From Paramacrobiotus metropolitanus (taxonomy: Eukaryota; Tardigrada; Eutardigrada; Parachela; Macrobiotidae), in NCBI RefSeq assembly GCF_019649055.1, contig NW_026570228.1, positions 434,001-498,000 of the forward strand: DNA of 64,000 bases, in the 5' to 3' direction. Shown one piece after another: positions 23,601 to 36,139 of this stretch. Both the position numbers and the translations under genes were made by a program. Below the pieces are notes generated by a model that was not told the DNA's origin, searched no databases, and saw nothing but the letters and a program-made list of their open reading frames with translations. How positions within the stretch are numbered: position 1 is the first letter of the stretch; each line of letters begins with the position of its first letter.

Positions 23601-26600
23601 TTATTCACATGACATTCAATCATTCAACAGCCGACAAAAGTATCACTAGAAAGAATCATTAGTTTAGCGTTTGAAGTTCCCCCCAACATGCCACTACTCT
23701 ACAAATACACTGCACATGAACATTTAAGCGGTTGGCTATAAGCGTGATTGCAGGGAATCCAATGTTCCCTGCGTGTAATCCGCTTAAATTTCTTAAAGGA
23801 ATTAAGTTTGATTGTGCATTTCATCTACATTAGTTCGACTTTTCAAATAATTCCCTACTTGAATGAATAACTTTTATTAATTAAAATTTAATGAAGAATT
23901 TTTATTTGTTAAAATTTATTTTATAAATAACGATTAAATTTAGCAGTAATAAATCGATGTAGTAATCAAGTGTCGAAATTAAAAAAAAAACCCATTCATT
24001 TACTAGAACAATTTATTGATTTAACAATATTAATTTTTATTTAATACGATTTATTACAATTAGGATAAACGATAAAGAAAAGCGGTCATAAACCGATCGC
24101 GAGGCGAGCAGCGACGCCACATGAGAGTTGCGGCGTCCACAGCAATTTCAAGCTCGTGTTCTTTCGCGCAGCTCACAAGTCAGCAGAAAAAAAATTCAGA
24201 TACAGTAAGTATCTGTACAAGTATCAACCATTTTTTAAAAGAAACGGGCTGTAAATTGCATTGAAATTTATCGCCACAAAAAGTCTGCGGGTAAATGCTA
24301 TCAGGATACAAGTCAAATAACTATCAGTAAAAGAAAGTTGCGTTACTATCACAGAAAAATTCAGTACAGCAAACTGTCAAATTTCAACCGAAGGAAGAAA
24401 TACAGAGCAAAAATGTTCGAAGAGTCGGCTGTTTGTAAAACCAAAGGGAAAAGCAGCTCATGAAATTCAACGATACTTACACCATGAACAAAAATTAAGC
24501 TTCATGATTGAATTCCGATTAAATTACTAGTACTAATCCGTAATCATGAATAAATTACACAACATCAGATTTAAAGGGTGCACCAAGAGCAAAAATTACG
24601 ATTTACGACCAAATTATTCATCGTAAACAATAATAAACAAATTAATAATAATAACGATAAATGAAAATTAATACATAATATGAACTCGTAAATAAATAAT
24701 GCGAAAAAAGTAATAAAATTCAAGAATGGATTAAGAGCAAAAAAATCACGATTTACGAGTAAAATTGTACAAGTGCGTATTTAAAGGGAGGTTAAAAAGG
24801 TTCCAACCGGAGAATAATAAATTAAAAGAATAGAATGGTGATTATTATTCGTTAACATGTCTTACGGTCTGGGCACTCGTTCCCAGTTAAGCTCAGACGA
24901 AAAAATCAAGAAGTTTTGACTGGCATTTTTTAAGTGCGAATTCGTTAACGTTAAGTAGGGCCACATACGCACGGCTTGGAAGTTGAAGCGCTTAAAGCCA
25001 TTGCACTACAACACCATCGAGCAGCACTAGTTAAATACAGTAGTTACGATTGACCATAACGTGCATAAACTGAAGGAAATAACGGCAGCATTTGATTATT
25101 ACAAAACTTCGTTTTATTATAATTTTATCCTAATCTACAACGGCTGTTCGCTTAACTCCTGAAAGAATAAGACCTCGTTCAACTGCCGATTACAGTATCG
25201 CGCTTCATTGAAAGTTTTAAACACCAGCACCACACTAATTTCAGTGGAAATTCACAAGGATTTCACAATATTCATTATTAATATTTAAATTCACTATAAG
25301 TTATGACTAAACGATAATAATCAATATTTAAATATTACTATAATTGAAATTATAATTGATATTTTTAAGTTTCGACGTATAAAAAATTAATCGAAAATTC
25401 CGCAGCGAATGTAGCAACTAACCTCCAATAAAATTAAACTCCGGCGCCCCCATATACAGCATGGTATGGAAATTCTTCCAGCCGGTGAATTTGGCCCGGA
25501 CAACTAGGCCAGGTAGCGCATCATCCACGCCGTCCATCGTCACCTTCCACACCGGCACCGGCAACACACACACCTGATAAATTCGGCCATCTGCCAGCGC
25601 GTCATGTAGGCGAAACGATCGGCCAGTGGACCTTGCGGTGAACAGCTGCATCAAAAGGAAAAGCGCGATGACGATCGGATCCCGTAGGCGGACGTCAAGA
25701 GAACGGAGCTGCAACACAACAGGAAGTAGCCGGCCATTAAAGAGTAGAATGAGTCCTGGATGACGGCGCGATAGGGGGCATTCCAGGTAGCACGCGATGA
25801 AGAGGAAGAGCAGGACGCCAATCTGCGTCAGCAGGACAAACGGCGCGAACTGCGGAAAACCGGATTTTAAATGGGAAGTTTTCGAACGGAATAAAACCAG
25901 TAAACTAAAAAAATTCCCCACTACGAAACTTTTAAAAATACTTGAGAAATCACTAAACTCAAAGCAGAATTTTCAAATATTTTTAAACAAACGCTGTTGA
26001 CAAATCAGTGAAATCAGAAAAACCCACCGCAACAGCGTTTTCCAGTATGGAAAGCATACCGGTAACACTCTTTTAAATTTTTAAACTAAATTTTCATTCC
26101 ATTATTTCTCCTTAAATCCCGAGATTTTTCCATTTAAAAAAAAACAAGACAAATTTTAAATTTTTTTTGCTCAACTTCAAGTATATCTATATTGCTTACT
26201 CACCAATCACTATTGTTTAATGTTGTTGCTTACTGTTGTTAGAAGTAAGTATCTTCCAAAACAACTACCTGTCTGTACGTCTTGCAATCTGCAACTGAAC
26301 CATTTTGAAGTGATTAATTGCAGGTTATTGTAGTGTACGGGCTCACAATTCATTTCCAAAATCTGGATCGCGCCAAAGTGAGAAAATTGTAAAACAGCAT
26401 TAATTATAATATTTTTATTTTAAGCAAAAAACAGAAATTATATTTTTCAGTTGCTTGAGTACAGGAATATTCTCAAAATTACGTATCCAGCTAAGAAAAC
26501 CAAATAAATCACGCTTTTTATGTTTCCCGAATATAAACAACGCAGGTAAAAATACCGAGGAAATAATGAGGCGAAAACAGACGCATTACTAACATCAAAT

Positions 26601-26672
26601 AACGGTAAAGAAAACTGTCGATAATTTAATCTGAATTACGGCAAACTGTCAAGGAGCACAGACCTACAATGT

Positions 26673-26828
26673 AGGACTAAATGGTCGCATAGCCCCATAC
26701 CCAGCATTCTGTACGCAAGCGGTGCAGTGCACTTGTATGAAACGGATATTTTGAACTCAGTCGTACAGTGCACTGCGCTGCATTCGTACTGAATGTGGAG
26801 GTATTGGGTATGCGACCATTTTGTCCTA
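26673..26828. mobile_element. Hairpin miniature element next to a DPY19 exon
   Basis: Inverted ends TAGGACTAAATGGTCGCATAG (left, 26673) and, reverse complemented, TAGGACAAAATGGTCGCATAC (right, ending 26828); similarity continues through much of the arms. It lies 8 bases past the exon donor at 26836. No coding sequence. Confidence 0.7.
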
Positions 26829-27305
26829 AGCTGTACCTCAGGATACAGTTTGAAGCGATTACTGAAGTTGACTTCGTTGGGAAATCCCGTGCTGGTGTCA
26901 TGCATATTTTCCATCACGCCGCCGAAAAACTCAGCGCCTCCACAATGCGTTTATAAAACGATTAATGCAACCCCTAAAAAAAAGAAAAAATCAAGCCGCA
27001 ATTTGAAAACTCTTACATGCTTATACAACACGGCAGAAAAATTATTAATCAATAATTATTCTGTTAAAATGGTTAAATGAATTAAATCAGGTTTTTTTCG
27101 AATCATTCACCAAACGTAAACAACCAGATGCGCGCTACGACATAAATACCATCAAGCCACTACCAGTGATTTTTTTCCCTGTCAGATACACAACACTAAA
27201 GATGTAATAAATTAAAAATGTTTTATCAGAAGATTTCAGAAAGAACCCTCGAAAACCGAAAATCTACAGAAAACCAGCAGACAAAATACGATCACGTAAA
27301 GTTAA

Positions 27306-28192
27306 GGGGATCCCTATGAGATGAAAGTGGGTCTGGGAAAACATGAATAGGTTAAAAACAACTGGAAGATCATTGTTTCCATTGTTCTGACTGCATGCGC
27401 AAAGGGTTTGGCTACACAATGGTGTATTGCGATCTTGTCTACGCTCTCTCTGGACAGAGCTATTCAAGAAACAAAGGAAAAACTTTGAATTCAAAAGTCG
27501 AATGAGAAAGTTTTTTCAAATTAGATGTGATACACATCATTGGATGTGTTTTAGCCTAGAAAGCTTATATTCTCCAACATGCTAATAAAAAATGTTGTTA
27601 GTTTACAAAAAAATCAAGAAAAACACTTTTTGAAAAGTGTTTTTTTGAGTTTATTCAAACATGCCTTATTGGACTATGGCAGTGTCTCGGTATATAAGCT
27701 TTCTAGAAAATAACACATTATCTGATGCCCATTTGGAAAGTGTAGCAAGTTTTACAATGGAGTTATCGATTTTTAAAGCCATTTCACAAGTTTTTGGAAA
27801 ACGGCAGCTGAATGAAAGGCTTGCTGACTGACCGGCAGCAATGTGTGGCAGAGCCGGCTACCCAAGCCCGCGTTTTGCAGGATAGAGATCAGACAGAGCA
27901 TAGCTAGAGAGGGAAGAATCAGCTTGGCTCCGGCCACAGGACAGCATGAGGCGTTCTGTTCTGCTGTCCAGGTCTATCTGCCATGCGGCTGGCCATGGCT
28001 AGCCGATAACATCATTGCACTTACTTCGCCTATGCTGACCCGGTCTTGTTTTTTTACTATAACTTATGATCGCAATACAATATATCCCATCGAGACATAC
28101 TATTCGAAAGCCCGAAAAATTTCCTACAAGCTGATGTTAATATCGATAAGACGATAACCCATTTATATGAAAGTCATCTCATAGTGATCCCC
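27306..28192. mobile_element. TTAA-flanked TIR element (~887 bp), piggyBac-like boundaries
   Basis: The ends are GGGGATCCCTATGAGATGAA and, reverse complemented at the right, GGGGATCACTATGAGATGA, each directly flanked by TTAA (27302-27305, 28193-28196). A TTAA target duplication is the hallmark of piggyBac-type transposition. No transposase is readable. A nested hairpin with TAGAAAGCTTATAT ends occupies about 27556-27706 and includes an inner AAACACTTTTTGAAAAGTGTTT stem. Confidence 0.75.
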
Positions 28193-28484
28193 TTAAACAC
28201 GGCAGCTATTCCATCGAACCCTGTACAGCATAGCACTCACTTCGACTACAGGACACACACCGCATCCGCCACAAAACCCTCACCTGTTCCCTACGGAATG
28301 TCATTTCCCGTTCCAGCTGTGATAATTGCGACAAGAACCGATCATTCTCAAGCAAACTGGACAGATGCCACATGTGGAAAATGGATACCCCCGCGAAAAA
28401 CAGCGCGACGCGGACCGTCCAGTTTTGGCTCGCGGTGTTGAGCTCGACGACGGCCTCTGCAGGGATTTCAGCATTAGCGAACAT

Positions 28485-30960
28485 TTGCTGGGCGGACGGG
28501 CGCGGATGCGTTGGATGTAGTTGGCAATCTGACCCGTGTCTATTTGCAAACAACAAACCTCAAGAGATCCGTAAACTAAAAAAAACACGGATCATAAATT
28601 GGAAGATGGAGAAACGGTAAATAAAAATAGGGAGAAATAATAAAATGATCATTGATCATTTTTTTATCAGTGTCCACTGTTCAACACGTCACGTGTAGCC
28701 GGTGTAGGTAGGTGAGCGAAAGAGCGAAGAAGTGGCGTGGAGAGGCGAGCTTATGCGCTAAGCCGACGAATTCGTTAGTACTTGCATTACACCGGCGCAA
28801 ATAAATTACAGTAATATTTTCTGATTTATTTTATTTAAACTACGTTTGCTTTGAGTACTTTTTCCCGGTGTGCAAACCACCGTCCAATTGCTGTAATTTC
28901 CCTTTTTTCTCCTTACCGGTTATCATGTTTAAATAGTTTAGCGGTCTGTGCGTCGTTCGGACTGATTGTACTGTATTATATACAGTACTTATTAAGATGG
29001 GACTTAAATTTTAAGTCCCATCTTAATAAGTAGCAGAGAATAAAACAATAAAATATTGCTATGGTAGTATGGTGTAACTTGATGTTTAAGTTGAATGATT
29101 TAATAAATAATGAAATTTATATAAATAAATAACAGAAAGTGTCGACTATGAAAAATAAAAATTACTTAATTTACTGAAACGATTGTAAACGAATGCTTTA
29201 CTTAAATACTGATTGATTTCTATTATTTTTTTGGGATTTAAGCCATGTAATTGGTGTAGCAGTTGTTATTCCACAGTTCCACTGTACATGTTAACAGAGC
29301 TACTGGGTATAATAATAATTATTATGTAGGTGATATTTTGTGGAATTTTAGGTCGTTCGTACAGGTTTATTCAATGTTATTTCGAATACGTATTCGCATT
29401 TTCGAAAAACTGGATTTATTTGTATTTAAGGGAGAACTGTTTATTGATGCGAATTTTGATTAAGAAGGAGCTCGCTTTACGGATTAATAAAACGTTTTGC
29501 CGCGGAAAACGAACAGACTGTTGAAGCTATGTTGTAAAGGTCATTGGTTGTTTGCAGTGTTCATGTCCTGACTCCTGATTTACTGGGGTGAAATGTGCAG
29601 CGATAGCTGGTGATGCGGAAACTGCATTATGCCGTCAGCAGCAAAGCGTATTTTGAATTTTCTAGTAATTTTTTCTCGCAGTGTTCCTGGGCAATTAAAA
29701 ATTATTAATTTTGCCCGCTTCAATAAGCAAGCTGACTTGTGGATCAGTACAGTGACTCCAATGCGTAAATTAATTTTGGAAATATTTCATAATTAATGCT
29801 GGTTGCATTTATTATATTTTCAAAAAATGCAGAAAATTGTTGAATTTATGAGACTGGTATTAAAGCAAATTGTATTAATATTTTCCTTGTAATAAAATTA
29901 ATTTTATTAAAATTTCGCCAGAACTGAAGTTGTGGCACTGAGCCGCAGTTCAAAGTTATCATAGTCAAGTGGCTATTCTGAATTTTATTTTTCAAATTTT
30001 TTCGATTTTCGTTGGAATTTTTGTAGCCACAAAAGCACCGCTGCAACACTTACCAAAAAAACATCTAAAAAATTGCTGCAGAACGCATAGTAAACAAAAT
30101 AAAAAACATATGTAATATTTAAAAATTCAAAACTTAACACAAATAAACTATGAAAAGTGCTCTTTAAATATTTTTTTCTACATGGTTTAAAATGCCGCTG
30201 GATTTGCAATATGTTGTTGCAGCAGTATCCTGTTGTTCAAGTGCCGGTACAAAACATTAAAAGCATGGATTGAAATATTCCCGTTGAAAATGACCGTATG
30301 TGGGGTCAACGCTACGCATGGACTTCAATGTATTTATTATTTCTATGTACATAATTTACGCGTATAATTTATCGGTCAAATCTAAACATTTTTACTTATG
30401 AGTCCGGTTTGAAATGCAGGAGATGGGTGATTCGCAATATGGACAATTAGGCATTATAATGCCTTAATTGAAAATTAATTACTTAATTAATGCTTTATTG
30501 ACTTAATTATTTGCTTCCGTTGATCGTTTTTCTTTTCCGAAAACTGAAACTGGGGCATGAAGCAAAATTGCGAGTTTACCAAGATATTTTGTGTGGATTG
30601 CCACGAAAAGTGTTCGGAGATAATAAAAACTCGATTCGGTCAACGTCGTATTAGTTTAACGAATAAACATATAGTGACGAAACTGACTGCTCATGAAGAA
30701 GTACATTGTATAAATAAGCGATAACAATTTAAATCGATTTATTGTCGCAGATTTTGAAGAATTTGTAATAATTATCGTTTTCAACGGCGTTTCATGTGTG
30801 CGCGCTAAGAGCCAAATAGTAAGATTTCGTTCTTCTTAACGGCTGGGCCGTTCAACGTAGGTTAGTGGCTGTGGCAGTAGTTAGTTAGTGTAGAAATACC
30901 GTAGAACGTAGATGCAGTGCAGTAGAAAGTAAAGTAGCGTAAATCAGCAGCAGTAGTACC
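28485..30960. other. AT-rich gene desert with one perfect palindrome
   Basis: No gene was recognised. At 28988-29030 a 43-nt perfect palindrome (21-bp arms starting CTTATTAAGATGGGAC, one-base centre) stands out, preceded by a smaller one, TACTGTATTATATACAGTA. Part of this stretch could hold 5' exons or promoter of the DPY19-like gene. Confidence 0.5.
28988..29030. repeat. Perfect 21-bp-arm palindrome
   Basis: Arms CTTATTAAGATGGGACTTAAA and their exact reverse complement around a single T. It could fold as a hairpin in DNA or RNA; function unknown. Confidence 0.85.
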
Positions 30961-31251
30961 GGTTGCCGTACATGTGAGTTTATCAGTCGTACCAGTAGCG
31001 GGGGCCGCCAAGCCCGGCTGATATACTCGCATGTGCGGCACCGGCGAAGCCGGTTGCCGTACATGTGAGTTTATCAGTCGTACCAGTAGCGGGGGCCGCC
31101 AAGCCCGGCTGATATACTCGCATGTGCGGCACCGGCGAAGCCGGTTGCCGTACATGTGAGTTTATCAGTCGTACCAGTAGCGGGGGCCGCCAAGCCCGGC
31201 TGATATACTCGCATGTGCGGCACCGGCGAAGCCGGTTGCCGTACATGTGAG
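30961..31251. repeat. 91-bp tandem repeat, three exact units plus a partial
   Basis: Units start at 30961, 31052, 31143 and 31234 (partial), each opening GGTTGCCGTACATGTGAGTT, and appear identical. The unit is GC-rich (GGGGGCCGCC, CACCGGCGAAGCCGG) inside AT-rich surroundings and includes self-complementary stretches. Its perfection points to very recent amplification. Confidence 0.9.
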
Positions 31252-31647
31252 TTGCCGAAGCGGAAGCTGTGGTTCCAGTCGCTTTTATGTACAAGAAGGC
31301 TAGAAAAATCCTTAGCAGGGCCAGAAATATCCCTATCAAGTATCACGGCCTTTTTCCCCTAGCAAATTCAAGCGTCTAGCAAATGATATTTTTTCCTCTT
31401 TCTGAATACCTATTGTGCAAAAGTGGAGCCTAAACGAGTTTTAATTTATAATACACAAACCCAGACATGGCAAGCGCGGATCGAGTCCGTTGTCTGATGA
31501 AACAGGCTGGCCATGACCAGATATATGGCGCGTATGTGATTCAGTGGCATATTTAAACAACTGTTTGGCCAGAGGGTGGTCAATGCAGTTCCCCTCACTC
31601 AACTTGCCCTCTTTCATTTCTGTACAGCTTAAGTATCAGAATTCTTA
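31252..31647. other. Intergenic, no gene seen
   Basis: Sequence between the tandem repeat and the B5 relic. Nothing was recognised. Confidence 0.4.
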
Positions 31648-31802
31648 GACACGCCTGAACAGCAGCAGAGGTGGTGACTGTTCTGTGGACGATTGAACCA
31701 ACTGCATTCTCAGCCGGAGAATCAGCAATTCCGAAGGCCCACAACACGACCATCCAAGGTGCAATTTTTAAAAAAATATCTCGGCGTCGGAAATGCTTTT
31801 GT
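31648..31802 (-). pseudogene. B5: fragment of a B-type GR exon 1
   Basis: The plus strand matches the antisense of the N-terminal part of B4 and B2 step by step: ACGCCTGAACAGCAGCAGAGGTG (B4 GACGCCTGAACGGCAGCAAAGGCG), then the CGGAGAATCAGCAATTCCGAAGGCCCACAA block (B4 CGGGAAAGTCGGCGAATCCAAAGATCCACAA) and ATTTTTAAAAAAATATC. Only the first ~50 codons remain, with no later exons nearby. Confidence 0.65.
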
Positions 31803-32323
31803 TATCTACATCGTTTTCATGCTCAGGCAAACCACACCAGACACCATAAATTGCTTAGTAATGATCATTCATAATTGTCAAAGATGCTTTCAGGTATCTT
31901 GATAACGTTGATTTTTTATAGGTATAAGACAGGTGTTTTAAATCATGCTGCTGCGATTTATCTGCTTGAACCTGCTGAAAACAATGTACTGTGTACAGAG
32001 TACATAATTCTCATGTTACCGAGGGTGTCGCTATCGAGCTACACGCCGGGTGTGTGTGCATTCACTTACGATATTAGACATAATATTCATTTGGGACTTA
32101 CTTGGAGTTGGAGAGCAGCAGAACGCAGGTAGCGTAGCTAGCAGAACGCAGCGTAGCAGAACGCAGGTAATCGGCTAGCGTAGCTAAACTCCAGTGCATC
32201 AATTTGTTTTGCTTTCTAACAGGCACTTTCATGGACGAAAGATTGGTACACATTTGTATATTACTACGTATTATACACATTACTACGTATTTTACGTGTT
32301 GCATCTCCTGGTCGACGAGCGCC

Positions 32324-33840
32324 ATGTTGGTAACTGAAGAAACCGATGGCGTTGGCTCCTGGTTTCTTCGAGACTGGAATACATTCTGCGTCCCTCTGCT
32401 GCGCATCAACGGCTACTTTCCATGGCGACAAACCGGGACGCAGCAGCAATTTCTTTCCGTCCCGTGGCTCTTCACCGGAGTGTTCATTGCACTGCTCAGT
32501 GCGACCGACTTGGTTGCCTTGTTCGATACGCTGTATCAGACCTTGTCGACTGCGCGTATCCCGGATAAAACTGCGCTGCTAATGACCTTCACGATGTTTC
32601 TGCAGTTCCACTGCAGCTGCCTTGCGATGCTGGCGTTAGTTCCTTTTGCGACCCGGAACCTTAACGAAACGGTCGAAGAACTCGACGTGGTTTTAAGCTT
32701 GTATCCTATTCCACAAAAATCAAGGCGACGAGTGTACATGTTCCTGATTTGTCAAGAGGTGGCTTTCACTCCATTTGCTTTCGCTCTTCTGTTTCTCCAT
32801 GCTTATCAGTTCTCACCGGGGCTAACTGTGTCGTTGTCGTTCATTGATTACGAATTTCCTGTGCACCTCTACCTGTTTCTGTTTCAGTTGGGTCCGTTGA
32901 TAATCTGCAGTTACGGACAACTGGCGCTGACCTTTCCCTTTCAATATATCTGCCAGTGCCTGAGATTGCAGTTTCAGTTAAATAATCAGTTTGCCCAAAA
33001 TATTTTGTCGCAGTTGCAGAACGACAAAATGCAGGCGCTGGAAGCGCTGGGCCTCTTGGAGATGTCACGCGAACGACATTGGCGATTGACAAAGGTCACA
33101 CGGAAACTGGACGGGATTTATTCTGGTGCGCTGTTCGTGCTGACAGGATTCGATGTGCTGGCTATTACGTTAATGATCGGTATTGCCATGGGAGGATCGT
33201 CAAAAGTCCCGCTGGGTGTTTTTGCAACCAACAGTATTGTAGATTTACTGTTCCTGGCAGGATGTGCATTTGGGAATTCGTTTTTGCTCTTCGGACGGAT
33301 GATTACAGCGGCCTCCGTAAATTCCCAGGTGAATTGCACACATTCATTCTATTACTGTAACTTTATTTTAACAGTTAAGTGCTATATTAGCTACGTAAAA
33401 ACGACAAGAGTTGTACGGCTTATTCTAGTATTATAGGCACGCTTTCCGTATCCGGTCGATTTTAAGGCAAACTGTAACGTACTCTGTATACCTGGTTTTC
33501 AATACTACAGGCGCAAGCAATCGTCGACATTTATCACGAATTAGCGGAAACTTTTCCTGAATGGAAGCACAAAATAGAAAGCATCACAAGCGCCACTATT
33601 CAACGCCTGCGTGATAGGCCCGTTGGGTTTACTGCGTGGAGACTATTTTTGTTGGACATGAATTTCATCATCACGGTAAACCATTGATTTCAAAGCGTCC
33701 TACATTCATTCTTTTTCTAGATGCTACAGTATGCGCATAACTTGCAGGTTATTGGAGCACTGTTGACTTACTTAGTTGTGGTGTACGAAATGACCTCGAA
33801 AAACGACGATTCCCACGGTTCTGTAAATCGCACCGGCTAA
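32324..33840 (+). CDS. A2: intact gustatory-receptor-like 7TM protein (A-type), 3 exons
   Basis: Exons 32324-33328, 33511-33675 and 33748-33840, all phase 0, 420 aa. The reading frame is open further upstream, but the ATG at 32324 (MLVTEETDGVGSWFLRDW) sits where the A1 start lies. It is closely related to A1 throughout: FCVPLLRINGYFPWRQTG, FCAFGNSF-like helix (CAFGNSFLLFGRMI), EALGLLEMSRERHWRL, FDVLAITLMIGIAMGG. Exon 2 has VGFTAWRLFLLDMNFIIT and exon 3 VIGALLTYLVVVYEMTSKND, the GR-type TM7. Splice donors are GTGAAT and GTAAAC. It probably works as a plasma-membrane chemoreceptor; the ligand is unknown. The stop is followed within 8 bases by a 378-bp block that recurs at 39786. Confidence 0.88.
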
Positions 33841-33847
33841 TTGTACG

Positions 33848-34226
33848 TTGCCAGCTAATTGTACGTTGAAAACGGTTTGCGCTGGACAGTATTTCTTAAT
33901 TCTTTTATTCTACAGGTTCTTAAACTTAATTTCGGTCATTCTGTTATCAACAACTCTGCTACGATTTGATGGTATATGAAATGAGATAAATTGATTTTAA
34001 CCTTTGCTGTGCTTCTTTGGGGAAAGTGTAATGCAGGTGAATGAGAATTCTGAACAAAACGGAATTTGATTCTAGCTTGTTTAGGGTTTTTACGTAGACC
34101 GGACAGATGCCTGATGTGAGTCACTAGAACGACATCGAACGAGCATACAATCATTATCACAGATGGCAAATCGACTTTATGGTCACCCGTCCAGTTGGAG
34201 TGGTGTATCAAGTGCAGCATTTATAA
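33848..34226. repeat. 378-bp duplicated block, copy 1
   Basis: Nearly identical to 39786-40163; the visible change is one G in a run (near 34018). It begins at GTTGCCAGCTAATTGTACG immediately after the A2 stop and ends at GCAGCATTTATAA. Both copies contain a minus-strand frame beginning MLHLIHHSNWTGDHKVDL. The one-base difference changes its end, so coding is doubtful. Confidence 0.9.
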
Positions 34227-36139
34227 CTAGTACAAAGGTCGTAACCGCCCTTAGTGCAAGCGAGCGAGCGTGTAAACTTTTTTCTTGTAAAGACGCGGTT
34301 GGGTAAGACTGCAACAGTAGTAGTTGAGAGTCTAAACGCTTTTTGTAGCTGTTTCATATGCTGTGGAAGGCTTATGAGCAGAGCTGCTCAAATCAGTTTT
34401 GCCACCGCTACGATGCCGATATGATATCATTAGTTTTATGCCGTTTTTCGGAATTATGCCGATACAATATATTTTTGAATGTTTTCTATTTTGATTCCGT
34501 TAAAAAAAAGTATAATATTATTTGAGCTTCGTGCTGGTGCATGCGCTCCAAGAAACTATATTCAGAATTTTGTAAGATGAAATGGTTTATTGTTGGCTGA
34601 AAATTGCGTGAAAAAAAATAAACGATGGCTAACCATGAGCTAACTAAGCCTAAGGAATTACTGATCTGTGTATTGGCCAAAATATTGTTTGCGGTTACGC
34701 TCGACATTGTAGAGCCGATTTTTTGGCCGATAAGCAGCTTAAGCGGTTACTTATAATAGTTTAATGCTGAGTGGAAAGTCGGCGTGATTGACTGGCATGA
34801 GTTTAGCAGACTGGTGGATAGCGGTAGTCTCTCCATACTCCCGCACGCGGCGCAACGCGATACGAGCATGCCGCCACCTCGAGACATCTCATTCCGTGAC
34901 AATGATGATAATACTGATATAAATGATAATAACGACCCCGCTGGTGATACAAATGGACTGCTATATGATCAGATGTGACCAGGCAAGCAACTGCGACGCG
35001 GCACTACTAATATAAATACCATACCGCACATTGCCGTCAATTTCGCACCAAATTCTTTACTTTAGGATGCCGGTCATTGCTTTCAAGTTGTAAGGCGCAT
35101 GGAAGCCATTTAAATTTCAGTATTTTCAAATTTACGGAAAGATTGTCTTAGCTGCGAATAAATTGGCACACTTATTTACACAAACCGCGTATGCCGATGT
35201 AACCACACAGGATCTGAGAAGCGCCGGCGCAGATTTCTGTTTTAGAGACAAAAATGTTTTTCGTAAAGCTTGGTTTGGCTTGATTTATTACGCAAACGAT
35301 TTATCGTTTCAACAGCTTATTCGATGTCCGGGGGCAGTAGCAACGTAGGTAACAATAACGCAGTAACGATTCCCAACTGGATCACTTTCTTGGGTAAAGG
35401 GTGCCATGTTATTTTTATGTCTTTCAGTTTAATTCGGTCGATTTTATTCTGGAACATAACGGTCGAGTAACTCATATTTACTTACCATGGTGTTGAAAAC
35501 CTAGTGACCGTTTCAGGCATAAAACAATGGTTAGCAATCCAATGTCGTTTTTGGTCTTGACGTACTAACTCAACTCCACCTGGTGCAAAAGTGTTTTAGT
35601 GCTTGGATGTTGATTTGACTAAGCTTGCCAGAATCTTTGGTCTACAATAAAGTTCATGAATCGCGTAATTTTCAAAAAAATATGTCGACATTAATTTATG
35701 AAAGTCTTAAACATTTGTGAATTTTGGTAAGAGTCGTTTCAAAAACGGGGAATTTCACGTTACCTAGCTAGGAAGTTACCTATTGTACGCAATTCTGGTG
35801 AGGGCAAGGTCACGTCATTAAATTTCTGTGAACACCGGTGTATTTAAAAGTAATGACCTTTAACGCTGATCTCCTCTCTTTTTCTTTGCAAAAGAATCAA
35901 AACTCTCAATCACTGAGGTTTATTTTATTTGTACTTATGTATTTAGATTTATACACACCTTTATGGATGAGACTGTTTTGAAGTTTGAAATAGGGTGTTG
36001 TTGCACAAAGCGAGAAACTTCGATCAAGCAATCAAATAATTCGTTTTCATTTGCAAAATTGATATCTAAATTTCTATGCAGATTGCAACAAAATTTTGAA
36101 ATAGAAAAAATAAATCTATTGTTCTATTTGATGCTTCAA
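34227..36139. other. Intergenic, no gene seen
   Basis: Short random-looking frames only. No homology to the local families was recognised. Confidence 0.45.

Larger units (their letters stand above)
20782..28484 (-). pseudogene. DPY19: DPY19-like protein C-mannosyltransferase gene, decayed
   Basis: Recognisable exons (minus): 28484-28284 (LSSLLENDRFLSQLSQLE then REMTFRREQ), 26973-26837 (FYKRIVEA, GFPNEVNFSNRFKLYPE), 25849-25423 (FAPFVLLTQIGVLLF, NFHTMLYMGAPEFNF), 24171-24094 (SLKLLWTPQLSCG), 23052-22865 (PHKILGEYSNYPLEDILTWI), 22505-22406 (DAVFSGPIPTMANLH, RPIVNRYESAE) and 20936-20782 (GCAMPEMWDVEEPA to YEILRV and stop). These blocks occur in the order of DPY19 enzymes, ER multi-pass proteins that attach mannose to Trp of thrombospondin-type repeats. 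Damage: TAA (26964-26962) at a conserved Tyr, a lost base in a T run (~26930), two frame changes in the third exon, one near 22950. Exons for the middle lumenal/TM part (HGECTR region) and the YSMYSRK region were not found. Introns reach ~1.5 kb and are very AT-rich. The 5' end may extend upstream. Confidence 0.75.

Noticed and set aside
28184-28620. Plus-strand ORFs of 64-85 aa
   Set aside because: They are shadows of the minus-strand DPY19-like exon at 28484-28284.
30961-31251. Tandem repeat considered as a CRISPR-like array
   Set aside because: Units are contiguous with no variable spacers, and the genome is eukaryotic.
33936-34220. 94-aa minus-strand ORF in the duplicated block, also present at 39897-40157
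   Set aside because: The two copies differ by one base that changes the C-terminus, no start context or domain is visible, and duplication of noncoding DNA explains the similarity.
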